Source: Gp13-AA77 sp036521995 (GTDB taxonomy: Bacteria > Acidobacteriota > Terriglobia > UBA7540). From it: a DNA stretch of 64,000 nt. The notes under the pieces were generated by a model. That model did not search any database. It worked only from the letters and a program-made list of their open reading frames with translations, and was not told where the DNA came from. This document shows, piece after piece, positions 24,330 through 33,344 of the stretch (the first letter of the stretch is position 1; each line of letters opens with the position of its first letter). A program made the translations under genes and the position numbers. The stretch covers positions 1 to 64,000 of the forward strand of contig DATDGR010000166.1 in assembly GCA_036521995.1 (NCBI GenBank), read 5' to 3'.

Positions 24330-26984
24330 ATGTCAAAGGAGTTGTTTGTCTCCTCGCCTACACACGAGACGAAGGTGGCCGTGTTGGAAGACGACAGCTT
24401 GGTGGAAGTTTTCTACCAGCGGGACACGGATGTGGGCTTGGTGGGTGGAATTTACAAGGGCCGGGTGAGCCGGGTGCTGCCCGGCATGCAATCAGCCTTT
24501 GTGGACATCGGTCTTGAGCGGGATGCGTTCCTCTACGTCTCGGACTTTTTCGAAGACTCGGACGAGTACGACCGCGTGGTGGCCGAGGCAGAAACCCGCG
24601 TTAGCAAGTTGACGGCGACCGAAGCGGGATTAGCGCGTGCGGAGCCAGCTCCGGAAGCTGCCACTGCAGCCGCTGACTCGTTGCTGCTGGCTTCTGCCGT
24701 GGAACCCGCTTCGGAGACTGCGGGGGCAGGGGCGCTGGAGGGGTCGGAGCGATCCTCCACCGCGGTGCAACCCGCCTCTGCCGCGACTGGCGGGCCTGCC
24801 GCTTCCCACATGGCCCAGTCCAGCTCTCCGGCCGTGAGCAGTGGGGCTCAGACGCAGCAACCCTCCCGCTGGCAGGAATCACGTGGCCGACGGCGCCGCC
24901 GGGGCCGGGGCTTCGAGCGAAGACCTGAGTTTCGCGAGCATCGCCCGCCGGAGTTGGCTTCCCCGTCCGGGGGCCTTGAGCTGCTCCCCGGGGAGTCGCT
25001 GGCCAAGTATGCCCACCTGACCGCAGAGGGAGTCACAGGTCTGCGGGCGGACGCCGCCGACGCTGCGCCGCTGCTCCAGGATGTACCCGGCCCAGCACTC
25101 CCAATCCATGAAGCTGCCGAGCCGGAGGAGCGGAAGTCTGACGATCCGACCGGACAATTCTCAAGCGCTGGAGCGGTGGTCGAGGTCACCGAGAGGCTGG
25201 CCTCTACGGCAACCTCTGAGGCCCGGTCTGAAGATCGCCTCGAGCAGGAGTTGCTGGCCGGCAATTTGCGATTGGCCCCGCTGCCCGTGGAGCCGGATAC
25301 CCCTGCCCATCACCTGGTTTCGCAGACCCCTGGCGAGGAACCCTCGAAGATCGGGGCCGCAGTCAGGCCCGGGGTTGAGGCAGCGCTTGATTCGAACCAA
25401 GGGGCCGAAGCGGAAGAGTTCGAGGGCGGCGCCGAAGTGAGCGAGGCCTCAACCGGCGTTGAAGAGGCGCGAGGCGGCCGGCTGGCCGAAGTCGAAGCCG
25501 GGTCGGAAGAAGAGGTGGAAGAGGAGGAGGGCGCTGGAGACTCCTTCGAGCCGGTTCTGGCAGACGCCGAAGGCGGTGCATCTCCGGCTCCGGCGGGTGA
25601 CACCTCCCGCGAAGCGGGCGACCGGTCTTACACCTTGCGAGATTCAAACCAGCGGCCGCGCTTCGCGCCCCGGCGTGGGCGGCGGGGCCGGGGCCGCTTT
25701 GGACGCCGGGGAGGAGGCCCGGGTCAGCGGCCCGAGGGCTTGCCGCGCCGTCAGGATTATTCGAGAGGCGGCAACGAACAGGCGGTGCAGATCAACGAGG
25801 TGCTCAAGGAAGGCCAGGAGATTCTGGTACAGATCGCCAAGGAGCCGCTCGGAACGAAGGGAGCGCGCATCACTTCCCACATTGCCTTGCCGGGGCGATA
25901 CCTGGTCTACATGCCGACCATTCACCACACCGGCGTGTCCCGCAAGATCGCGTCTGAGGAGGAGCGGCTGCGCTTGCGCAATATCATCCTGGAGCACCGC
26001 GGGGCGCTCACCGGAGGGATCATTGTGCGCACGGCGGCAGCGGGACGCTCCGAAGAGGAACTGAAGGCGGACATCGACTTTTTGGCCAAGCTCTGGCATG
26101 AGATTCGAACCCGGTCGGAGCGCTCCAAGGCGCCGGCTCTGATCCACCGGGACTTGACCCTGGTGGAGCGCATTTTGCGTGACTTTCTCTCGCCAGATTT
26201 CAAGAGTGTGCGCGTCGATAACGAAATGGAGTATCAAAACGTGCTGGACTTCGTCCATCGCTTCCAACCGTCGCTGGTAGGCCACGTCAAGCTTTACACC
26301 AAAGAGACGCCCATGTTCGAGGAGTTCGGCATCCAGGCCGAGATTGACAAGGCCCTCAAGCCCAAAGTGTGGCTGAAGTCGGGCGGCTATATCGTGATCA
26401 ATCAGACCGAAGCCCTGGTGGCAATCGACGTGAATACGGGCAAGTATGTGGGCAAGACCAATCGCTTGGAGGACACCATCGTCAAGACCAATATTGACGC
26501 GGTGAAAGAGATCGTACGCCAGATCCGGCTGCGCGACCTGGGCGGGATCATTGTGATCGACTTTATCGACATGGACGACCGCCGCAACCGCATGAAGGTG
26601 GTGCAGGCGCTCGAGGAGGCCTTGCGCAGCGACCGCGCCCCCACCAAAATCCTGTCATTCAACGAATTCGGCCTGGTGGCTCTGACCCGCAAGCGTGTGA
26701 AGCAATCACTCGAGCGAACGCTTTCCGAACAATGCCCTTACTGCGCAGGTTCAGGCTGGATCAAGTCGGTCACCACGGTGTGCTACGAAATCCTGGAAGA
26801 GGCCAAGAAGATGGCGCACGAGCTGGAAGGGACGCTTCTGACCCTGCGAGTCAACCCCGAGGTGGCACGGGCGCTGAAGTCCCGGGAGGGCGTACTCGCT
26901 TTGGAACTCGAGTCGCTGACCGGAAGGGACGTGGTGATCAAGGGCGATCCCACCGTACACCAGGAACGCTTTGAGATCTTCTGA
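24330..26984 (+). CDS. rng: ribonuclease E/G family endoribonuclease with large disordered insert
   Basis: Single-strand-specific endoribonuclease for mRNA decay and rRNA processing, 884 residues. The S1 domain begins normally (GGIYKGRVSRVLPGMQSAFV, ERDAFLYVSDF) but is interrupted by about 400 residues (about 85-483) rich in Ala, Glu, Pro and Arg with RGRR-type patches. It resumes at INEVLKEGQEILVQIAKEP. The RNase H/DNase-I-like catalytic part has AIDVNTGKYVGK and IVIDFIDMDD with the Mg-binding aspartates, and the Zn-link CPYC is at about residue 801. There is no long C-terminal scaffold, so the family label is RNase G-like. The insert could be the degradosome or RNA scaffold moved into the S1 loop. 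Confidence 0.92.
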   Translation: MSKELFVSSPTHETKVAVLEDDSLVEVFYQRDTDVGLVGGIYKGRVSRVLPGMQSAFVDIGLERDAFLYVSDFFEDSDEYDRVVAEAETRVSKLTATEAGLARAEPAPEAATAAADSLLLASAVEPASETAGAGALEGSERSSTAVQPASAATGGPAASHMAQSSSPAVSSGAQTQQPSRWQESRGRRRRRGRGFERRPEFREHRPPELASPSGGLELLPGESLAKYAHLTAEGVTGLRADAADAAPLLQDVPGPALPIHEAAEPEERKSDDPTGQFSSAGAVVEVTERLASTATSEARSEDRLEQELLAGNLRLAPLPVEPDTPAHHLVSQTPGEEPSKIGAAVRPGVEAALDSNQGAEAEEFEGGAEVSEASTGVEEARGGRLAEVEAGSEEEVEEEEGAGDSFEPVLADAEGGASPAPAGDTSREAGDRSYTLRDSNQRPRFAPRRGRRGRGRFGRRGGGPGQRPEGLPRRQDYSRGGNEQAVQINEVLKEGQEILVQIAKEPLGTKGARITSHIALPGRYLVYMPTIHHTGVSRKIASEEERLRLRNIILEHRGALTGGIIVRTAAAGRSEEELKADIDFLAKLWHEIRTRSERSKAPALIHRDLTLVERILRDFLSPDFKSVRVDNEMEYQNVLDFVHRFQPSLVGHVKLYTKETPMFEEFGIQAEIDKALKPKVWLKSGGYIVINQTEALVAIDVNTGKYVGKTNRLEDTIVKTNIDAVKEIVRQIRLRDLGGIIVIDFIDMDDRRNRMKVVQALEEALRSDRAPTKILSFNEFGLVALTRKRVKQSLERTLSEQCPYCAGSGWIKSVTTVCYEILEEAKKMAHELEGTLLTLRVNPEVARALKSREGVLALELESLTGRDVVIKGDPTVHQERFEIF

Positions 26985-27035
26985 GAAGCCCTGGGCTGGC
27001 AGGATCGTTGTGGGACCGAAGCCGGGCCTGGCCTA

Positions 27036-27422
27036 CTACTTCTTCTTTTTCTCGGTGGCACCCTTCACCACCAGAGTCCCCTTCATGTCACGATGAATGA
27101 TCCCAGGGGAGCTGAAGGTGAACTTGCCTGAGTCTGTCGCCGTAAAGTTGACGGTGGTAGGAACCCCCTGCTTCAGCTTTTCGTGGATGTCAAAGTTCTT
27201 CAGCTTGAACTCATAATCGCGATCAACCGCCGTAATCACGAATCGGACCCTGTCCCCCGGGTTCACGATCACAGTGAACGGGCTAAACTGGTAGTTCTCG
27301 GCCGTGATTTGGAAGACGCGAACCTCGCCGGGAACCACCTGCTGCATCAATTGCGCCCGCAGCGCGGGCGCCAGAGCAAGAACGAAAAGGGCGAAAGCCG
27401 CCCCCACCTTGAATTGCCGCAT
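27036..27422 (-). CDS. exported cupredoxin-fold protein lacking the copper cysteine
   Basis: A 128-residue protein, start at 27422 with GGAG upstream (a longer in-frame start at 27500 lacks a signal at its N-terminus). A signal peptide (GAAFALFVLALAPALRA) precedes a cupredoxin-like domain: EVRVFQITAENYQFSPFTVI, VNPGDRVRFVIT, FTATDSGKFTFSSPGIIH, and DMKGTLVVKG. In blue-copper proteins the last loop has Cys then His and Met. Here His and Met remain (IIHRDMKG) but the Cys position is occupied by Ser/Pro, so a type 1 site is unlikely. Lysine-rich C-terminus. Role unknown. Confidence 0.8.
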   Translation of the reverse strand: MRQFKVGAAFALFVLALAPALRAQLMQQVVPGEVRVFQITAENYQFSPFTVIVNPGDRVRFVITAVDRDYEFKLKNFDIHEKLKQGVPTTVNFTATDSGKFTFSSPGIIHRDMKGTLVVKGATEKKKK

Positions 27423-27670
27423 TTCTTCTCCTGTTCTCAAAGAGGACTCCATCATACTGGCTGCACACAGACCGGGCCGCTGGTCGTCCCGTAGGCACAC
27501 TCGGTTCCTCTGGGAGTTTTGGCGGCAATCTCTAAGGTCCTTGGCGAGAGCCGATCTAGTATTGTACGGGATTCTCCCGCCGCGCCGCCAGTAGCGACAG
27601 AATGATTACCCGCTTTGCTGTCTTCCGGCCTGAACCTGGCCTTCAAGCGGTTTAAACGTATCCCTGAATC

Positions 27671-27700
27671 TTGCTGATTCTAAATAACATCTCGCTATCG
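27671..27700 (-). repeat. dispersed intergenic repeat core (copy)
   Basis: CTGATTCTAAATAACATCTC matches the repeat core found at 52010 and 31904; on the minus strand it reads GAGATGTTATTTAGAATCAG. It lies in the gene-free gap 27423-27764, between the cupredoxin start and the terminator of the TonB receptor. Apart from this repeat and the terminator I see nothing in that gap. Confidence 0.45.
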
Positions 27701-27764
27701 AAGGTGACAGGGGGAAGGCGAGCGCGGTAGGACGGCTGCATGGGGGCCCGGAAACTTAACGTCT

Positions 27765-27806
27765 CTAAAGAAGGGGAGCCCGGCGCAAGAGCATCCCACG
27801 CCGGGC
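27765..27806 (-). terminator. intrinsic terminator of the TonB receptor gene
   Basis: Nine bases after the TonB receptor stop, the minus strand forms GCCCGGCG/CGCCGGGC (27799-27806 with 27778-27786) around a loop of about 13 nt, followed by a pyrimidine-rich CCCCTTCTTTAG. Stem strength and position fit a Rho-independent terminator, although the T-run is interrupted. Confidence 0.65.
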
Positions 27807-27814
27807 ATGCGAGC

Positions 27815-30800
27815 TTAGAAATAGAACTTCAGTGCAAATTGGATCTCCCGCGGATCGTTGGGTGCATCGCGGGTGGACCCGATCTGTCCGAAGGCGGGGT
27901 TGGTAAAGTCCCCGGACCCCGGAACGGCGACTACGCCGTTTCCGCCAAAATTCGGCTGATTGAAGTTCGGATGGTTGGTGATATTGAAGAATTCGGCCCG
28001 GAACTCCAGGTGTGTTCTTTCCGTGGTCTGGAAGTTCTTGAAGAACGAGAGGTCCAGGCGATGGAAGCCTGGTCCGGCAACCTGAGTACCGGCGCCGCCG
28101 AGAGGGGCATAGTCTGTCTGACCGACAGCCGTAGCAGCCGGCGGGTTCTGGAAGGCAGCGGGGTTCATCCACTGGTTCACATTGTGCAGGCCGCCGATAA
28201 CGTTCTGGCCGGGCACAAGCAAGGCGTTGCAACCCAAGCCGACCGTGAAGGAACCTTGGCAGCCGATGGTAAACGGCTGCCCGTCCTGGAGTGTGAGAAT
28301 CCAATTTGTACTCCATCCTCCCACCAGTTGGTTCAACGCACCAGTGGCGCTCCCCAGAAAGCGCTTGCCCTTTCCGAACGGCAACTCATAGGCCCCGCTC
28401 GCCTTGAAAGTGTTCCGAATGTCAAAGGCGCAAAGCGTATAGTCGCCCTGAATGCCGAAACCCGGAAGATACGGCGCCCGAAGACCTCCGGAGCTGTTGT
28501 TCAGCAGGTCAAAGGTGTCGGTGCGGCATTTGGAATAAGTATAGTCGGTAAGGAAGTTCAAACCGTTACTGAAGCGCCGTTGCAAAGTAAACTGCGCCCC
28601 GTTGTAAAAGCTGTTGCCCTCAGTGGCGTCGTAACTCTGGCCTTGGGAGAAGTCCGGGTAGGCAAGATAGTTGCGAACATTCGTTCCCGGCGGCAGAATC
28701 TCCTCTACCTGATTCGAGCCTATGAAGGTCTCAAGATGCCGCGAGAAACTACCCACGTAACCAGCTTCCAAGGTAGTGTTAGGCGTCAACTGATACTGCA
28801 GAAAGAAATTAGCGTCCTGGGTGTAAGGCGTAATATAGTTGTACTGGATGCCTTCGAGGCCGAGTCCCTCGGCGTTGACCACGGACGCGGTCAGCGGAAT
28901 ACATGCGAAGCCACTTTCCATGGTCGCCGCGGGAAACGAGCAGCCGTTACCGTAAGTGATGGGGCCGAAGTTAGCCGGTACTCCGTTTGAGCCCGCCGAG
29001 AAGCTGAAGTTGTAGACAAACGGATAGTTTTCGCCGAGGTTGGGCGAATAGCCGCGATTCTCAAATCCTCCGTAGAACATGCCGTAGCCGGCGCGGGCCA
29101 CAAGTTTTGGAGTGACCTGATACGCCAACCCGAGGCGCGGGGCGAAGTTGGTCTTCTGGGAAGTCCCAAGCCCTGCGTTGCTGGTGTAGGCTAGAGCGAT
29201 GTTGTCTTCGGCCAGCGTATTCACGAAAGAGCTGGATAACTGAGGATCGTTCTTCCGGTTGCTGGGAATCAGGTAGGTGGCTTGAGAACCGTTGAAACCG
29301 GGAATGAAGTTGGCCTGGGCGCCGAAATTCTCATGCACTTGTTCAAAGTAGTCCCAGCGCAAGCCCAGATTCAGGGTCAGCTTCGGCTTCACCTTCCAGT
29401 CATCATTAACGTAAAGGCCGTAATAGTTCCGGCCGTCATCGGTATTGGCGATGTTGGAGGCGTTGAGGCTGTCGGAGCCGCCCACATAGTTGACTCCGCC
29501 CGGCACCGTGGCAGGAATCGGCGTCAGCAGGAGCTGAGCTGCGCCCAGGTTCGTACCGTTACCATTCGGAATGTTCGTGTAGCTGCCGTCGAAGGCAAAG
29601 TTTCCGCGCGCAAAGGCGGGCTGCAAAGTGGAGAACTTAATGTGCTGGAACTCGAGGCCGCCTTTGAAGTCGTGGTTCCCTCGAATCTTGGTCAGATTCT
29701 CGGTGAATTGAACCGTCGAGTTCACCTCATCGGAAACGAGGAAGCCATTGCTGCCCAAGGTGTTCAAGCCGTTGATATCGATTTCCGGCAATCCACCGTT
29801 CAAAGACACCTGCGGGATATCCTGGATATCGAACTGCTCCGGAATGCCCAGCGTGGTGCCATTCGCCTGCAGGCGGCTGGTGCCGATTCGGCTGAAGCCC
29901 AGGCGCGCTTCGTTGATCAAGGTCGGCGAAAACGTATGGGTCCAGCTCAAGGCGCTGTTAATGGACACCGCCGTCTGGTCACCATCCTGGAAGGCGCCAC
30001 CGTCGGCAAAACCTGTAAACGGCCCGGGAATGAGCTGGGGCTCGTCGACATAGCTGAAGCTCGCGAACATCTGATCCCTTTCGTTGAAGTTGTGGTCGAC
30101 GCGCCCATCAAAGCTATCGGCGCGGGTGCTGAGGACCGGACTATCGATGTAATTATTGACGGTGCCCGAGCCGTTGGGACTGGGGTACAGGCTCAGCAAC
30201 TTCATGGAATTGGGGTCGAGACGGCCGGGAGGCAGGATGTTACCGGGGAATGGGTCGCGGACGTAGACCGTCGAGCCCGCAGTACAGGGCGTGGTTGAGT
30301 TGGGAGACGCGTAGAGAATGGGCTTGCCTGTTACCGGGTCCGTCGCACCGCAGCCGATACCTCGCGTGGTTGCCGGGTCAAAGATCTGGCCACCTTGGAA
30401 CGTCCTGCCCTCAGGATCCGTCTGCGTGGCGCTCGTCAACAACTGTGACCAATTACTGAAGCCACTCGAGATTTCCTGGTCGGTCGGGACCGTATTGGTG
30501 TACGGGATTCCCTGGCGAAGCCGCGTGCCCTGGTAATCGGCGAAGAAAAAGGTCTTGTCCCTACCGTTGTAAACGTGCGGGATCGTGATGGGCCCGCCGA
30601 CGGCGCCGCCGAACTGATTCAGGCGATACTCGCCGTTATTGGCCTCGAAGAAGTCGCGCGCGTCCAGGACGTTGTTGCGGAAAAATTCCCAGATGTCGCC
30701 GTGGATCTGGTTTGTGCCGGATTTCAGGGTGGCATTCAGCACCGCGCCGCCTGCCCGTCCGAACTCGGCGCTGTAGTTGCTCGTCTGGACCTTGAACTCA

Positions 30801-31489
30801 CCGATGGCGTCCGGCGGAGGTAGCACCACGAAATTGGTGCCATTGAGAAAGTCCACCAGGTCCGCATTGTTGTCAATGCCATCGAGCAGGTAGTTGTTCT
30901 GGGCGGGACGATTGCCGTTGGCCGAAAAGGCGCCCGAGGCCGCATTGCCCCGCGTATCAGGCTGAGCGACGGTGACGCCGGCGGCCAGTTGGGCCAGGAA
31001 AGTGAAATTCCGGCCGTTCAGCGGCAAATCATTCACTTCCCGGCCACTGACTCCTTGTCCGACGGAGGCGTTCTCCGTCTGTAGAAGCGGCGCAGCGCCC
31101 GTGACCTCCACGGTCTGAGTGACCTGCCCGGGCTGAAGGCTGAAGTCCACCACCGGCGTCTGCTGGACGTTCACCGTGATGTCCTTATGCGTCTCCTTCT
31201 GGAAGCCCTGGAATTCGGCCGTAACCGTATAGGTGCCGATCTTCAGCGGTGTAAAAATGTAGTGGCCACTCGACTCGGTGACGGTGGAGACCGCAATTCC
31301 GGTGCCCTGGTTGGTTATGGTGACCTTGACGCCGGGAACCACCGCTCCGCTTTGATCCGTTACGGTGCCGGTGATGGCGCCTGTGTCCACCTGGGACCAG
31401 AGTGGCAGGGCGGCAACCAGAAGAGACAACAGCAGATACACGAACCCCCTCGTCCGAAGCTTGCGGGCACGTTCCAGGACGATACGCAT
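27815..31489 (-). CDS. Oar-like TonB-dependent outer-membrane receptor (second)
   Basis: A 1,224-residue receptor. A signal (FVYLLLSLLVAALPLWS) is followed by a carboxypeptidase-regulatory domain (GAITGTVTDQSGAVVPGVKV), a plug region (VNDLPLNGRNFTFLAQLAAG, then NNYLLDGIDNN) and a C-terminal barrel ending FALKFYF. The barrel has many NYGLYVNDDWKV-type repeats common to the acidobacterial group. It is only distantly similar to the receptor at 4064-7651. A terminator follows directly. The divergent LacI-type regulator and galactose genes suggest, but do not prove, a carbohydrate ligand. Confidence 0.92.
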   Translation of the reverse strand: MRIVLERARKLRTRGFVYLLLSLLVAALPLWSQVDTGAITGTVTDQSGAVVPGVKVTITNQGTGIAVSTVTESSGHYIFTPLKIGTYTVTAEFQGFQKETHKDITVNVQQTPVVDFSLQPGQVTQTVEVTGAAPLLQTENASVGQGVSGREVNDLPLNGRNFTFLAQLAAGVTVAQPDTRGNAASGAFSANGNRPAQNNYLLDGIDNNADLVDFLNGTNFVVLPPPDAIGEFKVQTSNYSAEFGRAGGAVLNATLKSGTNQIHGDIWEFFRNNVLDARDFFEANNGEYRLNQFGGAVGGPITIPHVYNGRDKTFFFADYQGTRLRQGIPYTNTVPTDQEISSGFSNWSQLLTSATQTDPEGRTFQGGQIFDPATTRGIGCGATDPVTGKPILYASPNSTTPCTAGSTVYVRDPFPGNILPPGRLDPNSMKLLSLYPSPNGSGTVNNYIDSPVLSTRADSFDGRVDHNFNERDQMFASFSYVDEPQLIPGPFTGFADGGAFQDGDQTAVSINSALSWTHTFSPTLINEARLGFSRIGTSRLQANGTTLGIPEQFDIQDIPQVSLNGGLPEIDINGLNTLGSNGFLVSDEVNSTVQFTENLTKIRGNHDFKGGLEFQHIKFSTLQPAFARGNFAFDGSYTNIPNGNGTNLGAAQLLLTPIPATVPGGVNYVGGSDSLNASNIANTDDGRNYYGLYVNDDWKVKPKLTLNLGLRWDYFEQVHENFGAQANFIPGFNGSQATYLIPSNRKNDPQLSSSFVNTLAEDNIALAYTSNAGLGTSQKTNFAPRLGLAYQVTPKLVARAGYGMFYGGFENRGYSPNLGENYPFVYNFSFSAGSNGVPANFGPITYGNGCSFPAATMESGFACIPLTASVVNAEGLGLEGIQYNYITPYTQDANFFLQYQLTPNTTLEAGYVGSFSRHLETFIGSNQVEEILPPGTNVRNYLAYPDFSQGQSYDATEGNSFYNGAQFTLQRRFSNGLNFLTDYTYSKCRTDTFDLLNNSSGGLRAPYLPGFGIQGDYTLCAFDIRNTFKASGAYELPFGKGKRFLGSATGALNQLVGGWSTNWILTLQDGQPFTIGCQGSFTVGLGCNALLVPGQNVIGGLHNVNQWMNPAAFQNPPAATAVGQTDYAPLGGAGTQVAGPGFHRLDLSFFKNFQTTERTHLEFRAEFFNITNHPNFNQPNFGGNGVVAVPGSGDFTNPAFGQIGSTRDAPNDPREIQFALKFYF

Positions 31490-31608
31490 CGGTCTTCCCT
31501 CCGTATTTTCTTACGATTTCTGAGGACCCTGCGACCCGGCGGAACAACCTTGAGGGCGTGTCTTTGACCGTTGATACGGCCTATCTTCAACGCACGTGAC
31601 TTCCCTTC

Positions 31609-31655
31609 GTGCACGTGCACGGCGATAGAATCCTACCGATCCATCAGCATGTCAA
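31609..31655 (-). promoter_or_regulatory. candidate promoter and palindrome upstream of the second TonB receptor
   Basis: On the minus strand a perfect TTGACA lies at 31650-31655, and the 12-bp perfect palindrome GTGCACGTGCAC lies at 31609-31620, about 30 nt downstream, where a repressor would block transcription. The -10 between them is poor (TAGGAT at non-ideal spacing). The palindrome is a plausible operator; the regulator is not identified. Confidence 0.35.
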
Positions 31656-31847
31656 GAGAAATCTTATAGTCCCTATCCAGAAATCTACTACCCGCTTCCT
31701 TGCCCGTGCGCTTTCCAGTGTCGTGTCTCCGAAGTTCGCTCACGAAATCAGCCGCGGGATTTGCCTGCTCGTCCAGGTTGCAGACCGTCTGGCTCGGCCC
31801 GGAGTTAAGTGCACATTCTTAAAAGCACCATCCTTCTAACTAACCTG

Positions 31848-31935
31848 CTGACTATAAATGAGTTTTACGACGCTAAAAAACGGTAATGTACAACACACTT
31901 TTGTTGATTCTAAATCACATTCCAGCTTTGGGGGT
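31848..31935 (-). repeat. dispersed intergenic repeat, two units beside a G-run
   Basis: A weak unit (CTGACTATAAATGAGTTTTA, from 31848) and a good unit (TTGATTCTAAATCACATTCC, from 31903, continuing AGCTTTGG) are spaced about 56 bp. On the minus strand the good unit reads AAAGCTGGAATGTG then ATTTAGAATCA, matching copy 21604-21690 over about 25 bases. It is within the 694-bp gene-free stretch 31490-32183. Confidence 0.5.
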
Positions 31936-31951
31936 GGGGGGTGGGGGGGGG
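31930..31951 (+). other. G-run with quadruplex potential
   Basis: Runs of five, six and nine Gs separated by single T residues give 20 Gs in 22 bases directly after the repeat unit at 31903. Four G3 tracts can be drawn from this, so a G-quadruplex on the plus strand is possible about 230 bp upstream of the LacI-type gene. It could also be simple polymerase-slippage sequence. Confidence 0.5.
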
Positions 31952-32183
31952 TATACGGTTTTTCGACCCTTTGGAGCCTGATTTTGGCCCACACACGGAG
32001 GCTCTGTCCAGAATCTCCAGGCCCCGAACTTCCGATACGGCTCTAAACATATCCATACGATACACTCAGTTCAGCCCGACCGTCAAGGCCTTTCGCCCGT
32101 GCCTTCTCGCTCCCGCTCCTCAAAGAGGAAGCCGGCCCCCTTGGCGCTCGCCCCGGCGCCCCACATCTGGCAGAATGTGTCGG

Positions 32184-33314
32184 ATGGCCACTGCGGACAA
32201 AAGCGACAAACCATCTCATCCGGCTCATTCGGCTCATCTGGCGCTGGGCGGCCGCGTGGGCGTTCAGGACATCGCCAAGGCCCTCGGTATCTCGAAGGGG
32301 ACGGTAGACCGTGCCTTGCACAACCGCCCCGGAGTGAATCGGGCGACGAAGCGAAAGGTGCTCAGTGCCGCCCGCAGGTTGGGCTACCGCCCGAATCTGG
32401 CCGCGCGTTACCTGTCCTCTCGCAGACACATCACGATTGGGGTCTGCCTGCCGCTCGAAGTGGCTTACTTTTTTGACGACGTGCGGGAAGGCATCGTCGA
32501 GGCCGCCAGCGCCTACGAGCCGCTCGGAGTCAAGCTTCTGTATCGCCCCTACAAACGCTTCGGCCAGCATGAAGTCGAAGCCCTGCGGGACATCCTGGAG
32601 GAGGAGATCAGCGGTCTGGTGGTGGCCCCCGCTTATCACGAGCGGCTAAGGGGCGATATCGAGAGGGCGACGCGCCGCGGCATTCCCACGGTCTGCGTGG
32701 TGAGTGACGCGCCCGGGACGAAGCGGCTGACCTCCATTTCCGTCGATCCGTTCACCAACGGCGCCCTGGCTGGCGAGCTGATGACACACCTTCTGGGAAA
32801 CGAGGGCGGCGTGATCGTTTTCATTGGCATGCACGCCGCCGTCGACCACGAGCAGAAACTGCGGGGCTTCGAGAGCAGCTTGAAGAACTTCTGTCCGCGG
32901 GGCAGAATTGTGAGCGTTATCGAAGCCCACGACGAGGAGGAAGAGGCTTACCAGAAGTGCAGAAAGGTTCTCACCCAGCATGCCTCCGCCAAGGGCATTT
33001 ACATCGGGACCGCTAACTCGATGCCCGTCATCCGGGCGCTCGATGAGATGGGACTGTCCGGCAGGATCAAGGTGATCGGCACGGACCTGTTTCCCGCCAT
33101 GGTTCCGGTTATCGAAGCCGGTAAGATCGCCGCCACCATTCACCAGCGGCCGCGAGAGCAGGGTTCAACGGCCATCCGCACGATTGTTCGATTCTTGACG
33201 GAAGGGTTGCGCCCAGCCCCTCAGGTCCGGCTGGATCCTGCGATCGTCATGAGAAGCAACCTGGCGTTGTTCTTGCGTGAGCCGCCGTCGCAGAGCGAGT
33301 CACCCGTTCGCTGA
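32184..33314 (+). CDS. LacI-family transcriptional regulator
   Basis: A protein of about 376 residues. The frame is open far upstream, but the homologous part begins shortly after ATG 32184 (ATG 32175 is also possible). It has the LacI HTH and hinge (GVQDIAKALGISKGTVDRAL, then VNRATKRKVLSAARRLGYRP), followed by a periplasmic-binding-protein-like effector domain (ITIGVCLPLE, TSISVDPFTNGALAGELM, KVIGTDLFPAM, AATIHQRPREQG). The effector is probably a sugar. Convergent galK and a GH2 gene follow, so control of galactoside use is the natural inference. I found no clear operator in the galK-GH2 divergent region. Confidence 0.9.
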   Translation: MATADKSDKPSHPAHSAHLALGGRVGVQDIAKALGISKGTVDRALHNRPGVNRATKRKVLSAARRLGYRPNLAARYLSSRRHITIGVCLPLEVAYFFDDVREGIVEAASAYEPLGVKLLYRPYKRFGQHEVEALRDILEEEISGLVVAPAYHERLRGDIERATRRGIPTVCVVSDAPGTKRLTSISVDPFTNGALAGELMTHLLGNEGGVIVFIGMHAAVDHEQKLRGFESSLKNFCPRGRIVSVIEAHDEEEEAYQKCRKVLTQHASAKGIYIGTANSMPVIRALDEMGLSGRIKVIGTDLFPAMVPVIEAGKIAATIHQRPREQGSTAIRTIVRFLTEGLRPAPQVRLDPAIVMRSNLALFLREPPSQSESPVR

Positions 33315-33344
33315 AACACCCGGCGCCTCCGGCAAAGGTTGGGG

